A stretch of 43,103 nucleotides of DNA from Duganella sp. Leaf126 (GTDB lineage: Bacteria; Pseudomonadota; Gammaproteobacteria; Burkholderiales; Burkholderiaceae_D): positions 772,310-815,412 of the forward strand of contig NZ_LMNW01000031.1 in NCBI RefSeq assembly GCF_001423125.1. The letters run 5' to 3'. Below, in pieces: positions 8,924 through 19,382 of this stretch (positions are counted from its first letter, which is position 1; every line of letters begins with the position of its first letter). Both the position numbers and the translations under genes were made by a program. The notes beneath the pieces are model-generated. The model was not told the DNA's origin, did no database searches, and was given only the letters and a program-made list of their open reading frames with translations.

Positions 8924-8947
8924 GGGGCCGCTTAGCGGCCCCGTTTT
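8924..8947 (+). terminator. Strong GC hairpin between mreB and mreC
   Basis: GGGGCCGC-TTA-GCGGCCCC (8924-8942) is a perfect 8-bp stem with a 3-base loop. Read on the plus strand it is followed by GTTTTT, the form of an intrinsic terminator, but no plus-strand gene ends here. On the coding minus strand the hairpin is followed by GGTTCATTG without a T run. It is therefore more likely an mRNA processing or stability element separating mreB from mreCD, or a block to antisense transcription. Confidence 0.5.
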
Positions 8948-8958
8948 TCATGATCGGA

Positions 8959-10275
<1,317 letters not shown>

Positions 10276-10578
10276 ATGTCCCTGACCCTCTCCGACGTAA
10301 CACGCATTGCCAAGCTGGCACAACTGGAAATGAGCGATGCGCAGAGCGCCACGGCGCTCGACCAACTGAACGGCATCTTCGCGCTGGCCGGGCAGATGCA
10401 GGCAGTCGATACCGATGGCGTCGCCCCGCTCAGCCATCCGCTGGCGGCCCACATGACCAATATCGCGCTGCGCCTGCGCGAGGACAACGCCACCGAGACC
10501 AACCGCCGCGACGACTACCAGGCGGTGGCGCCGAAGACCCAGGACGGCCTGTACCTGGTGCCGAAGGTGATCGAGTAA
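10276..10578 (+). CDS. gatC: Asp-tRNA(Asn)/Glu-tRNA(Gln) amidotransferase subunit C
   Basis: GatC is the small subunit that clamps GatA to GatB in the amidotransferase, which converts misacylated Glu-tRNA(Gln) and Asp-tRNA(Asn) into the correct Gln and Asn forms. The 100 residues match the family length. They show the N-terminal [14 protein letters not shown] helix, the VAPLSHPL segment and the C-terminal [11 protein letters not shown] that ends nearly all GatC proteins. It is followed 102 bp later by gatA on the same strand. No clear Shine-Dalgarno is seen before the ATG. Confidence 0.97.
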   Translation: MSLTLSDVTRIAKLAQLEMSDAQSATALDQLNGIFALAGQMQAVDTDGVAPLSHPLAAHMTNIALRLREDNATETNRRDDYQAVAPKTQDGLYLVPKVIE

Positions 10579-10680
10579 CGCCCACTGTCACAGGTACCTG
10601 GGCACGCGCCTGCGCATCCGTCCCGGTCGCCCTCGCGGCCACCACGGCTGACCGGCACCACGAATTCTGAATTGAACGCC

Positions 10681-12165
10681 ATGCACAACAAAACCATCAA
10701 AGAGCTGTCCGCGCTGCTGCAAAGTAAAGCCATTACCGCCACCGCGCTGGCCACGCATTTTCTCGACCGCATCGCGCAAAGCGATCTGAACGCTTTCCTG
10801 CACGTCGACCGCGCCCTGACGCTGGCGCAAGCTGCCGAAGCCGATGCGCGCATCGCCAACGGCACCGCCACGCCGCTGACCGGCGTGCCGATCGCCCACA
10901 AGGACATTTTCGTCACGCGCGACTGGCGCTCGACGGCCGGCTCGAAAATGCTGGCCAACTATGTGAGCCCGTTCGACGCGACCGTGGTGGAAAAGTTCCG
11001 CGCTGCCGGCATGGTCACGCTGGGCAAGCTCAATTGCGACGAATTCGCGATGGGCTCGGCCAATGAAAACTCGGCCTTCGGCGCCGTCAAGAACCCGTGG
11101 GACAAGACCGCGGTTCCGGGCGGCTCCTCCGGCGGTTCGGCTGCCGCCGTGGCGGCGCGCCTGGCGCCGGGCGTGACCGGCACCGATACCGGCGGCTCGA
11201 TCCGCCAGCCCGCCGCTTTCTGCGGCATCACCGGCATCAAGCCGACCTATGGCCGCGTATCGCGCTTCGGCATGATCGCGTTTGCCTCGTCGCTGGACCA
11301 GGGCGGGCCGATGGCGCAAACCGCCGAGGATTGCGCGCTGCTGCTCAACGCCATGGCCGGCTTCGACGAACGCGACTCGACCAGCCTGACGCCGGAACTG
11401 GGCGGCATCGACGAAGATTTCACGCGCGAACTGGGCCAGCCGCTGACCGGCCTGCGCATCGGCGTGCCCAAGGAATACTTCGGCGCCGGCCTGGCGGCCG
11501 ACGTCGAGCAGGCCGTGCGCGCCGCGCTGGCCAAGTACGTGGAACTGGGCGCCACCCTGGTCGATATCTCGCTGCCCAACACGGCGCTGTCGATCCCGGC
11601 CTACTACATGATCGCGCCGGCCGAGGCGTCATCGAACCTGTCGCGCTTCGACGGCGTGCGCTTCGGCCACCGCGCCGACGGCTACAAGGACCTGGCGGAC
11701 ATGTACCGCAAGACCCGCGCCGAAGGCTTCGGCGCCGAAGTCAAGCGCCGCATCATGGTCGGCACATACGTGCTGTGCCACGGCTACTACGACGCTTACT
11801 ACCTGAAGGCGCAAAAGATCCGCCGCCTGATCGCGCAGGATTTCGAAGCGGTGCTCAATGGCCCCGACGCCGTGTGCGACGTCATCATGGGACCGGTGGC
11901 GCCCACCGTGGCCTGGGACCTCGGCGACAAGTCCGACGACCCGGTCGCTGCCTACCTGGCCGACATCTTCACGCTCTCGACCAGCCTGGCCGGTTTGCCG
12001 GGCATGTCGATCCCGGTCGGTTTCGGCCAGGGCGAGAAGAATGCCAACCGTCCCGTGGGACTGCAAATCATCGGCAAGCATTTCGGCGAAGCGCAGCTGC
12101 TCAACGTCGCCCATGCCTACCAGCAGGCGACCGACTGGCACACCCGCGCCCCGAGCGGCATTTAA
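10681..12165 (+). CDS. gatA: Asp-tRNA(Asn)/Glu-tRNA(Gln) amidotransferase subunit A
   Basis: GatA is the glutaminase/amidase subunit that releases ammonia from glutamine for transfer to the misacylated tRNA. The amidase-signature Ser-cisSer-Lys triad is visible: Lys in [10 protein letters not shown], cis-Ser in [11 protein letters not shown], and the nucleophile region in [38 protein letters not shown] follows, as in GatA. The ATG at 10681 is preferred. An in-frame TTG at 10672 would add three residues. The gene lies between gatC and gatB, with gatB starting 23 bp downstream. Confidence 0.97.
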   Translation: MHNKTIKELSALLQSKAITATALATHFLDRIAQSDLNAFLHVDRALTLAQAAEADARIANGTATPLTGVPIAHKDIFVTRDWRSTAGSKMLANYVSPFDATVVEKFRAAGMVTLGKLNCDEFAMGSANENSAFGAVKNPWDKTAVPGGSSGGSAAAVAARLAPGVTGTDTGGSIRQPAAFCGITGIKPTYGRVSRFGMIAFASSLDQGGPMAQTAEDCALLLNAMAGFDERDSTSLTPELGGIDEDFTRELGQPLTGLRIGVPKEYFGAGLAADVEQAVRAALAKYVELGATLVDISLPNTALSIPAYYMIAPAEASSNLSRFDGVRFGHRADGYKDLADMYRKTRAEGFGAEVKRRIMVGTYVLCHGYYDAYYLKAQKIRRLIAQDFEAVLNGPDAVCDVIMGPVAPTVAWDLGDKSDDPVAAYLADIFTLSTSLAGLPGMSIPVGFGQGEKNANRPVGLQIIGKHFGEAQLLNVAHAYQQATDWHTRAPSGI

Positions 12166-12188
12166 AAAAGAACATAAGCGAGAACAAT

Positions 12189-13649
12189 ATGGAATGGGAA
12201 GTCGTCATCGGTGTCGAGAACCACGTGCAGCTCACCACCGCCTCCAAGATCTTCAGCGGTTCGCCGACCACGTTCGGCGCGGCCCCCAACACCCAGGCCA
12301 GCCCGGTAGACCTGGCGCTGCCGGGCGTACTGCCGGTGATGAACAAGCAGGCGGTCGATCGCGCGATCCGCTTCGGCCTGGCCGTCGGCGCGAAGATCGC
12401 GCCTGCCTCGATCTTCGCGCGCAAAAACTATTTTTATCCGGACCTGCCCAAGGGTTACCAGATCAGCCAGTTCGAAGACCCGGTGGTCATCGGCGGCGCG
12501 GTCACGTTCGGCTATGAGAAGGATGGCCAGTTCGTCACCAGGACCGTCAACCTGACCCGCGCCCACCTCGAGGAAGACGCCGGCAAGTCGCTGCACGAAG
12601 ACTATGCCGGCATGTCTGGTATCGACCTGAACCGCGCCGGCACGCCGCTGCTGGAAATCGTCTCCGAGCCGGAAATCCGCAGCGCGGCCGAAGCGGTGGC
12701 CTACTGCAAGGCGCTGCACTCGCTGGTGATGTGGCTCGGGGTGTGCGACGGCAATATGCAGGAAGGCTCATTCCGCTGCGATATCAACGTCTCGGTGCGG
12801 CCGAAAGGGCAAACCGCATTCGGCACCCGCTGCGAAATCAAGAACCTGAACTCGTTCCGCTTCATCGAGGAAGCCGTGCACGTCGAAGTGCGCCGCCAGA
12901 TCGAGCTGATCGAAGACGGCGGCAAGGTCGTGCAGGCGACGCGCCTGTACGACCCGGACCGCAAGGAAACGCGCGAAATGCGCAGCAAGGAAGACGCCCA
13001 GGATTACCGCTATTTCCCTGACCCCGACCTGCCGCCGCTGGTGATCTCGGATGCCTGGATCGCCGAGGTCAAGGCATCGATGCCGGAACTGCCGGCCGCC
13101 ATGCGCGCCCGCTTCGTGTCCGACTACGCGCTGCCCGAGTACGATGCGCTTGTGCTGACCGCCTCCAAGGCCATGGCCACCTACTTCGTGGCGGTGGTCG
13201 ATGCGGCCGGCAAGGACAACGCGAAGGCGGCCGCCAACTGGCTGATGGGCGACGTGTCGTCGACGCTGAACCGCGAAGGCGTCGATATCGGCGCTGCCCC
13301 GGTCAAGCCGGCGCAGCTGGCATTGATGCTCAAGCGCATTGCCGACGGCACCATCAACAACAAGACCGCCAAGGAATTGTTTGCCGACATGTGGGCCGCC
13401 AACTCCGACGACGACCAGCTGGTCGATGCGCTGATCGAATCGAAAGGCCTGAAACAGATTTCCGACACGGGCGCACTGGAAGCGATCGTCGACGAAGTGC
13501 TGGCCAATAACGCCAAATCGGTCGAGCAATACCGCGCCGGCAAGGAAGCGGCAATCAACGCCCTGATCGGCCAGGCCATGAAAGCCTCGCGCGGCAAGGC
13601 CAACCCGGCCCAGCTGACCGAACTGCTGAAAGCCAAGCTGGCCAGCTGA
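12189..13649 (+). CDS. gatB: Asp-tRNA(Asn)/Glu-tRNA(Gln) amidotransferase subunit B
   Basis: GatB binds the misacylated tRNA and activates the carboxylate with ATP before amidation. The 486-residue protein begins [15 protein letters not shown]. It carries the [19 protein letters not shown] core, the [14 protein letters not shown] [16 protein letters not shown], the [19 protein letters not shown] signature and a C-terminal YqeY-like tail domain ([21 protein letters not shown], then [13 protein letters not shown]). The reading frame is open far upstream into gatA, but the family start is the ATG at 12189. It closes the gatCAB operon. Confidence 0.97.
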   Translation: MEWEVVIGVENHVQLTTASKIFSGSPTTFGAAPNTQASPVDLALPGVLPVMNKQAVDRAIRFGLAVGAKIAPASIFARKNYFYPDLPKGYQISQFEDPVVIGGAVTFGYEKDGQFVTRTVNLTRAHLEEDAGKSLHEDYAGMSGIDLNRAGTPLLEIVSEPEIRSAAEAVAYCKALHSLVMWLGVCDGNMQEGSFRCDINVSVRPKGQTAFGTRCEIKNLNSFRFIEEAVHVEVRRQIELIEDGGKVVQATRLYDPDRKETREMRSKEDAQDYRYFPDPDLPPLVISDAWIAEVKASMPELPAAMRARFVSDYALPEYDALVLTASKAMATYFVAVVDAAGKDNAKAAANWLMGDVSSTLNREGVDIGAAPVKPAQLALMLKRIADGTINNKTAKELFADMWAANSDDDQLVDALIESKGLKQISDTGALEAIVDEVLANNAKSVEQYRAGKEAAINALIGQAMKASRGKANPAQLTELLKAKLAS

Positions 13650-13673
13650 TCCGCCCTTCTGCCATGCCCTGCC

Positions 13674-13706
13674 TGCCCCGCCAGCGCCATGCTTGCGGGG
13701 CATTTG
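13674..13706 (+). terminator. Possible terminator after gatB
   Basis: TGCCCCGC (13674-13681) pairs with GCGGGGCA (13695-13702) across a 13-base loop, followed by only TTTG. It lies 25 bp after the gatB stop and faces a convergent gene. The loop is long and the T run short, so this is a weak candidate. Confidence 0.4.
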
Positions 13707-13748
13707 CATGGGCTGCCTGCCTTGATGGCGCTCGGGAACCCAGGCCTG

Positions 13749-14120
13749 TCAGGCCGTAATGCTGAGATTGATGCCCATATCGACCAGCAGCGTCAGGTCG
13801 GCCAGCGAAAAGTCGAGCGTGGGGGTGGCGGCGCCGCGCGCGGAGCTGAACGAGATGCGCAGCTCGGCGGCGACGTCGGCGCGCTCGAAGTGGATGCCGC
13901 GCGCCGACGACTCGGCCAGGAAGGTACGGATTTGCCGGAGCAGCGCGTCGGGATCGTCATCGGTACCGATGCGCACGTAAAAGCCGGAATCGATGCGCAC
14001 CCGGCCGTCGGGCTTGACGTCGCCGCGGCGCCAGTCGCCGTCCGGTTCGACCGGCAAGCCGTCACGGATGTCGGCCAGGCCGTCGTCGTCGCCATGGACC
14101 TTCAGAGTTGCTATGTTCAT
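13749..14120 (-). CDS. DUF4279-like hypothetical protein
   Basis: This is a 123-residue soluble protein of unknown function. The layout resembles DUF4279: an early Gly-Leu-Pro-x-Glu-x-x-x-x-Trp-Arg-Arg-Gly segment, a middle helix (LLRQIRTFLAESSARGIHFE), a beta strand (AELRISFSS) and a C-terminal SLADLTLLVDMGINLSIT where the family has a Leu-rich helix then a short strand. The start at 14120 is chosen because GAGG lies 5 bases before it. An upstream in-frame ATG at 14138 would place that Shine-Dalgarno inside the gene. It is convergent with gatB and 64 bp or more from pyrE. The family assignment is by eye. Confidence 0.7.
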   Translation of the reverse strand: MNIATLKVHGDDDGLADIRDGLPVEPDGDWRRGDVKPDGRVRIDSGFYVRIGTDDDPDALLRQIRTFLAESSARGIHFERADVAAELRISFSSARGAATPTLDFSLADLTLLVDMGINLSITA

Positions 14121-14202
14121 GTGTGCCTCGTCGTTCACGGCCGCTACGCCGCGCAGGGTTGCCCTGCCACGAGATTACACCAAAGAAATACCGGCGTCTA
14201 AC

Positions 14203-14868
14203 TTATACGGTGCCGTAGCGTTCGCGGTAAGCCGCCACCGCATCCTTGTATTGCAGCAGCTGCGGATCGGCGCCGGCGCCGTTCAGGTAGCCGAACAGGT
14301 CGTCGAGGTTGCCGATCGAGATGACCGGGATATTGTATTGCAGCGCCACTTCCTGCACGGCCGAGTTCGGCGACAGCTGGCCGTCCTTGCCGGCGCGCTC
14401 CATGCGGTCGAGCGCGATCAGCACGGCGCATGGCTCGGCGCCGGCAGCGCGGATCAGGTCCACCGACTCGCGCACCGAGGTGCCGGCCGAGATCACGTCG
14501 TCGATGATGACGACCTTGCCGGCCAGCTTGGCGCCGACCAGCGTGCCGCCCTCGCCATGATCCTTGGCTTCCTTGCGGTTGTAGGCGAACGAGGTGTTGC
14601 GGCCCTTGCCGGCCAGCGCCATCGCCGTTGCCGAAGCCAGCGTGATGCCCTTGTAGGCGGGACCGAACAGCATGTCGAATGCGACGCCGGAATCGAGCAG
14701 GGTTTGCGCGTAGAACTGCGACAGCCGGGCCAGCGTGGCGCCGTCATGGAACAGGCCGGCGTTGAAGAAGTACGGCGACTGGCGCCCGGCCTTGGTGGTG
14801 AATTCGCCGAAGCGGAGCACGCCGCTCTGGACCGAGAAGGCGATAAATTCCTGACGTAAGTTGTTCAT
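14203..14868 (-). CDS. pyrE: Orotate phosphoribosyltransferase
   Basis: PyrE joins orotate to PRPP to make OMP in pyrimidine biosynthesis. The 221-residue length is typical. The flexible loop AYNRKEAKDHGEGG and the PRPP-binding motif VVIIDDVISAGTSVRES are both present, as is the early TKAGRQSPYFFNAG segment. It is divergent from the exonuclease III gene across 87 bp, which must hold both promoters. Confidence 0.97.
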   Translation of the reverse strand: MNNLRQEFIAFSVQSGVLRFGEFTTKAGRQSPYFFNAGLFHDGATLARLSQFYAQTLLDSGVAFDMLFGPAYKGITLASATAMALAGKGRNTSFAYNRKEAKDHGEGGTLVGAKLAGKVVIIDDVISAGTSVRESVDLIRAAGAEPCAVLIALDRMERAGKDGQLSPNSAVQEVALQYNIPVISIGNLDDLFGYLNGAGADPQLLQYKDAVAAYRERYGTV

Positions 14869-14955
14869 GCTGACTCATTTCTGTGAAGTTGCCGTATTTT
14901 ACCGCTACACTTACGCATTCCAAAATTTCGACGCTTTTTTAAGCAGCTGTTTTCT

Positions 14956-15729
14956 ATGCCAAAAATCATCTCCGCCAACCTGAACGGCATCCGTTCCGCC
15001 GCCTCCAAGGGTTTTTTCACCTGGCTGGCCAAACAGGACGCCGACTTCGTCTGCGTGCAGGAACTCAAGGCCCAGGCGCCGGACATGACGCCGGAATTCC
15101 TCAACCCGGGCGGCTACCACGGCCACTTCCACTATGCCGAAAAAAAGGGTTATTCGGGCACCGGCATCTATAGCCGCATCGAACCGGACCGCGTGGTGAT
15201 CGGCTTCGGCGCTCCCGAATTCGACCGCGAGGGCCGCTACGTGCGCTGCGACTTCGGCAAGCTGACCGTGATTTCCGTGTATTGCCCGTCCGGCTCGTCC
15301 GGCCCCGAACGGCAGGAAGCCAAGTTCCGCTTCATGGATCTGTTCCTGCCGCACCTGCAACTGCTGCACGCGGAAGGCCGCGAAGTGGTGATCTGCGGCG
15401 ACTGGAACATCGCCCACAAGGAGATCGACCTCAAGAACTGGAAAGGCAACAAGAAAAATTCAGGCTTCCTACCCGAGGAACGTGCCTGGATGACCCGCAT
15501 TTTCGACGAAGTGGGCTTTGTCGACGTGCACCGCGGGCTCGACCCGCGCGAAGAGCAGTACACGTGGTGGAGCAACCGCGGCCAGGCGTATGCGAAAAAC
15601 GTCGGCTGGCGCATCGACTACCAGGTCGCCACCCCCGGCATCGCCGCCCGTGCCACCACGGTGGCCGTGTACAAGGAAGAAAAGTTTTCCGACCATGCGC
15701 CGCTGATCATCGATTACGCGCGGGGGTGA
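14956..15729 (+). CDS. xthA: Exodeoxyribonuclease III (AP endonuclease)
   Basis: This is the base-excision repair enzyme with AP-endonuclease and 3'-5' exonuclease activity, of the exonuclease-endonuclease-phosphatase fold. Visible catalytic and metal-binding motifs in order are SANLNGIRSA (Asn), CVQELKAQ (Glu), ICGDWNIAHKEIDL (Asp/Asn), WRIDYQVATP (Asp), and the terminal FSDHAPLIIDY (Asp-His). At 257 residues it is full length. It ends 3 bp from the convergent pseudouridine synthase gene. Confidence 0.96.
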   Translation: MPKIISANLNGIRSAASKGFFTWLAKQDADFVCVQELKAQAPDMTPEFLNPGGYHGHFHYAEKKGYSGTGIYSRIEPDRVVIGFGAPEFDREGRYVRCDFGKLTVISVYCPSGSSGPERQEAKFRFMDLFLPHLQLLHAEGREVVICGDWNIAHKEIDLKNWKGNKKNSGFLPEERAWMTRIFDEVGFVDVHRGLDPREEQYTWWSNRGQAYAKNVGWRIDYQVATPGIAARATTVAVYKEEKFSDHAPLIIDYARG

Positions 15730-15732
15730 TGT

Positions 15733-16641
15733 CTACAGACTGCGCTCGCTGGAAAATTCGCGCCAGTCGCCGCTGAGCGGGTCGAGGAAGCAGATGCGGC
15801 GGGCCAGCAGTTTCAGGGGCCGCGCGTAGTCGTTCGGCTGGCTCGGCAGCGCCACCGGGTAAAAGGCATCGTTCAGTATCGGGATGCCCAGCGAGGCCAG
15901 GTGCAGGCGCAGCTGGTGCTTGCGGCCCGTGTGGGGAAACAGGCGGTAGCGCGTGTAGTGCGCGTGATCGGCGATGACGTCGATGATGGTTTCCGAATTC
16001 GGCGCGCCCTGTTCCTCTTTCATGATGAAGAACTTGTCGCCATCGACCATGCGGCTGCGGTAGGTGAACGGGAACTGCACGCCGTCCAGGCGCGGCGCCA
16101 GCGCTTCGTATTCCTTCTCGATGGCGCGTTGCTGGAACAGCGACTGGTAGGCGCCGCGGCTGTCCTGGCGGCGCGAAAAAATCACCACGCCGGCCGTTTC
16201 GCGGTCGAGGCGGTGGATCGGCGTGAGCGCCGGTTCGCCCAGCGTTTTTTTCAGCCGCACCAGCAGCGTCTCGTGCAGGAAGCGGCCGGTCGGGGTCATC
16301 GGCAAGAAATGCGGTTTATCCACCACCACCAGGTGCTCGTCCATGAACAGGATCTGCTCCTGGAACGGGATCGGCGTTTCGGCCTGTTCCAGCTCGCGGT
16401 AGTAAAAGATGCGCGTGCCGCGCCGGTAGGCGCTGTGCGGCGCCAGCGGCCGGCCGTCGCCATCGACCACGTGGCCGCGCGCCATGCGTTCGCGCCAGGT
16501 CGTCTCCGGCACGTCGCGGAAATGGGCAGCCAGAAAGGTGAGCATATCGGGCCACTGGCCTGCCGGTAGCCACAGATAGCTGGCCGCAACGCCGTCGCGC
16601 ATCGGCAGCGGATGCGCGGCAGCGGGTCCGGGCACAGGCAT
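15733..16641 (-). CDS. RluA-family pseudouridine synthase
   Basis: This protein isomerises a uridine in rRNA or tRNA. The catalytic motif HRLDRETAGVVIFSR carries the essential Asp. LVVVDKPHFLPMTP and HTGRKHQLRLHLASLGIPILND are further RluA-family signatures. An N-terminal part (about 1-90) with WRERMARGHVVDGDG resembles a degenerate S4-like RNA-binding module. Which RNA position it modifies cannot be read from sequence. Its ATG overlaps the TGA of the M48 protease gene by one base (TGATG), so the two are translationally coupled. Confidence 0.93.
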   Translation of the reverse strand: MPVPGPAAAHPLPMRDGVAASYLWLPAGQWPDMLTFLAAHFRDVPETTWRERMARGHVVDGDGRPLAPHSAYRRGTRIFYYRELEQAETPIPFQEQILFMDEHLVVVDKPHFLPMTPTGRFLHETLLVRLKKTLGEPALTPIHRLDRETAGVVIFSRRQDSRGAYQSLFQQRAIEKEYEALAPRLDGVQFPFTYRSRMVDGDKFFIMKEEQGAPNSETIIDVIADHAHYTRYRLFPHTGRKHQLRLHLASLGIPILNDAFYPVALPSQPNDYARPLKLLARRICFLDPLSGDWREFSSERSL

Positions 16642-17531
16642 CAGGACTTGGGCAGCGCCAGCGAGCGGTACGGCGGCAGGTTGTCGACGTCCAGTCCCTT
16701 GGCGCGCGCGTACACGGGCAGCACCAGGTACATATGATCGTTCATGTTCTTGATGCGGTCGCTGCCGGTCGGGTGGGTGGACAGGAAGCCGATCGGCTGG
16801 CTCTTGTTAATCGCTGCCATCTTCTGCCACAAGGCCACGCCGGCGCGCGGATCGTAGCCGGCGCGCGAGGCGAGGTCCAGGCCCACCAGGTCGGCCTCGG
16901 ACTCGTCGTTGCGCGAGAATTTCAATGCCGACACCTGCGCCACGGCGCTGCCGCCGGCGTCGCCCAGGCGCGGATCGAAGCCGAAGTAGCCGGCCAGCGC
17001 GGCGCCGCCGAGGCGCGCAAACGTGCTGGTCACGGCGTTTTTACCGGCCTGGGCGCGCGCGTGTTCGCGCAGCGCGTGAGCGATTTCGTGGCCCATCACG
17101 GCTGCCACTTCATCGTCGGTCAGATTAAGCTTGGTCAGGATGCCGCTGTAGAAGGCGATGCGTCCGCCCGGCATGCAGAAGGCGTTGACGGTCGGCGAGT
17201 TGAGCAGGTTGACTTCCCACTTCCAGCTGGCGGCATCGGGATTCCAGCGCTTGGTGAACGGGATCAGGCGGTTGGCAATCGCGCGCAGGCGGATCAGCTG
17301 CGGGTTGCTGTCGGTGGCCACTGCATCCTTGTCGTGGGCCTGCTTGAGCATCTGGTCGTACTGCAGCTTGGACTGCTGGTTGACCTGGTCGGCGTCGCCG
17401 CCGATGGCGCGCAGGCGCGACATCTTCTCGACCGGGATACCGTCGTCCTGGGCCCAGGCCGGCAAGGCGGGCAGGACACTGATGGCGCAGGCCAGCGCCA
17501 GCGCGGCGCTCTTGAATTTAAGCTTGTTCAT
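16641..17531 (-). CDS. Periplasmic M48 family metalloprotease
   Basis: This is a zinc metalloprotease of the M48 (LoiP/BepA-like) type, expected to act in envelope protein quality control. A Sec signal peptide (about 1-27, ending AWAQ) leads to the catalytic helix MGHEIAHALREHARA with HExxH. The third zinc ligand is in the segment NDESEADLVGLDLASRAGYDP. The substrate-binding strand FCMPGGRIAFYSGIL lies before the helix. It has no TPR repeats, so it is closer to LoiP than BepA in size (296 residues). The gene overlaps the end of ampG by 14 bp and the next gene by 1 bp. Confidence 0.93.
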   Translation of the reverse strand: MNKLKFKSAALALACAISVLPALPAWAQDDGIPVEKMSRLRAIGGDADQVNQQSKLQYDQMLKQAHDKDAVATDSNPQLIRLRAIANRLIPFTKRWNPDAASWKWEVNLLNSPTVNAFCMPGGRIAFYSGILTKLNLTDDEVAAVMGHEIAHALREHARAQAGKNAVTSTFARLGGAALAGYFGFDPRLGDAGGSAVAQVSALKFSRNDESEADLVGLDLASRAGYDPRAGVALWQKMAAINKSQPIGFLSTHPTGSDRIKNMNDHMYLVLPVYARAKGLDVDNLPPYRSLALPKS

Positions 17532-18774
17532 CTCGTTTATTCCATGGGGCGATTTTAGGGAGCATCAGCATGGCCGGGAAAGCCAGCAGGAAGCAGACCA
17601 TAAAGAACCAGAACCAGCCGGTTTCGGCGACAATATACCCTACCGACGCATTGATGAATGTGCGCGGCACCGCAGCCAGACTCGAAAACAACGCGTACTG
17701 GGTGGCCGTGTAGCGCGGGTCGGTCGCGCGCGACATGAAGGCCACCAGCGCAGCCGACCCGAGGCCCAGGCTGGCAAACGCCTCGAAGCCGAAGACCGCG
17801 CTCAGCAGCCAGGGATCGGGCCCCACCCTGGCCAGCCAGGCAAAACCGAGAATGGCGATCGCCTGCAGCACGCCGAACACCCACAGCGCGCGGTTGATGC
17901 CCAGCTTGATCATCCAGAGGCCGCCGACGGCGCCGCCGGCCAGGCTGGCCCACCAGCCGGTGGCGTTGGCCGCGAGGCCGATCTGCTTGGTCGTGAACCC
18001 GAGGTCAAGGAAGAACTTGGTCGATAGCGCGGTGGCCATGGTGTCGCCGATTTTATACAGCAGCACGAACAGGATGATGATGAGCGCCTGTTTCAAGCCG
18101 TCGCGCAGGATGAATTCCTTGAACGGCAATACCACCGCCTCCTGCAGGTTCCTGGGCGGCGCACCGTACACGGCCGGCTCCCTGGCCAGCAGCGTGCAGG
18201 CCAGGCCGGGCAGCATGAAGGCGGCGACGATCCAGAACACCACCTGCCAGCGCATGGTATCGGCCAGCACCAGCCCCAGCGCGCTGGGGATCAGGCTGGC
18301 CGCCTTGTAGGCGTTGACGATGATGGCTGCGCCCAGGCCCTGCTCTTCTTCGGCCAGGATTTCGCGGCGGTAGGCATCGATCACCACGTCCTGGCTGGCC
18401 GACAGAAAGGCGATCAGCGCCACCGCCAGCACGATCAGCGACAGCTGCTGCTGCGGATCGAACATGCCGACACCGCCGATCACGACGAACAGGGCGACCT
18501 GCGTGAGCGCCATCCAGCCGCGGCGCCGGCCCAGCGTGCCGATGCTGTAGCGGTCCATCAGCGGCGCCCACAGGAACTTGAACGTGTAAGGGAACGTCAT
18601 CAGGCCGAACAGGCCCAGGGCTTTCACATCGAGTCCCGCCTTGGCCAGCCACGCCTGCATCAGGTAGATCAGCGTGTACAGCGGCAGCCCGGAACTGAAA
18701 CCGAGGAACAGGATGGAAACGGTGCGGCCGTTCAGGTAGCTGATCCAGCTTTTTTTCTGTGCCGGGGCGGTCAT
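17518..18774 (-). CDS. ampG: AmpG-type muropeptide permease (MFS)
   Basis: AmpG imports GlcNAc-anhydroMurNAc peptides released during wall turnover, for recycling and beta-lactamase induction. The 418-residue protein shows about 12 membrane spans. It contains typical AmpG text: FLGFSSGLPLYTLIYLMQAW, the loop FLWAPLMDRYSIGTLGRRRGW, and SASQDVVIDAYRREILAEEE with the conserved Asp residues. It starts 2 bp after metW (TGACGATG) and its 3' end overlaps the M48 gene. The operon position beside a periplasmic protease, and in a genome segment rich in wall genes, supports the call. Confidence 0.94.
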   Translation of the reverse strand: MTAPAQKKSWISYLNGRTVSILFLGFSSGLPLYTLIYLMQAWLAKAGLDVKALGLFGLMTFPYTFKFLWAPLMDRYSIGTLGRRRGWMALTQVALFVVIGGVGMFDPQQQLSLIVLAVALIAFLSASQDVVIDAYRREILAEEEQGLGAAIIVNAYKAASLIPSALGLVLADTMRWQVVFWIVAAFMLPGLACTLLAREPAVYGAPPRNLQEAVVLPFKEFILRDGLKQALIIILFVLLYKIGDTMATALSTKFFLDLGFTTKQIGLAANATGWWASLAGGAVGGLWMIKLGINRALWVFGVLQAIAILGFAWLARVGPDPWLLSAVFGFEAFASLGLGSAALVAFMSRATDPRYTATQYALFSSLAAVPRTFINASVGYIVAETGWFWFFMVCFLLAFPAMLMLPKIAPWNKRDEQA

Positions 18775-18776
18775 CG

Positions 18777-19382
18777 TCAGGCTTTCTTACGGAGGCGGAA
18801 CACGGCCAGGTCGCCGCGCAGGTTGGGCAGGAAATCGACACGTTTGCCTTCGGCCAGCGCCACGCAATCGACCACCTGCACGCCGCATTCCTCGGCCAGG
18901 TCGCGGAAGTCGTTGATGGTGGCGCAGCGCAGGTTGGGCGTGTCGTACCATTCGTACGGCAGCGACTTCGATACCGGCATGCGCCCGCGCAGCAGCGCCA
19001 CGCGGTGCGGCCAATAGGCGAAGTTCGGGAACGAGACGATCACTTCCTTGCCGACGCGGACGATGTCGCGCAGCAGCGCTTCGACGTGCTGCATCATCTG
19101 CAGCGACGACAGGCACAGCACCGTGTCGAAGCTGTTGTCGCCGAACAGGGCCAGGCCGTTTTCCATGTCCTGCTGCACCACCTGCACGCCGCGGCGGGTG
19201 CTGGCCAGCACCTTGTCGTCGGCGATCTCGATGCCGTAGCCGCTGCAGCGCTTGTCGCTTTGCAGGTAGTCCATCATGACGCCGTCGCCGCAGCCGACAT
19301 CGAGCACGTGGGCGTTGGCCGGCACCCAGTGGGCGATGAACGCCAGGTCGGGCCGGGCGGCACTGAGGTCGTTGAAATTCAT
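18777..19382 (-). CDS. metW: Methionine biosynthesis protein MetW
   Basis: MetW is a small SAM-dependent methyltransferase-fold protein that partners MetX in proteobacteria lacking MetA. The glycine-rich SAM motif is [16 protein letters not shown], followed by [11 protein letters not shown]. The C-terminal signature [20 protein letters not shown] is typical of MetW. The 201-residue length is standard. The ATG overlaps the metX stop by 4 bp, the normal metX-metW coupling. Confidence 0.97.
   Translation of the reverse strand: MNFNDLSAARPDLAFIAHWVPANAHVLDVGCGDGVMMDYLQSDKRCSGYGIEIADDKVLASTRRGVQVVQQDMENGLALFGDNSFDTVLCLSSLQMMQHVEALLRDIVRVGKEVIVSFPNFAYWPHRVALLRGRMPVSKSLPYEWYDTPNLRCATINDFRDLAEECGVQVVDCVALAEGKRVDFLPNLRGDLAVFRLRKKA

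Noticed and set aside
10672..10680. TTG start for gatA, three codons upstream
   Set aside because: The ATG at 10681 gives the family N-terminus MHNKTIKEL and needs no rare start. The TTG has no better ribosome site.
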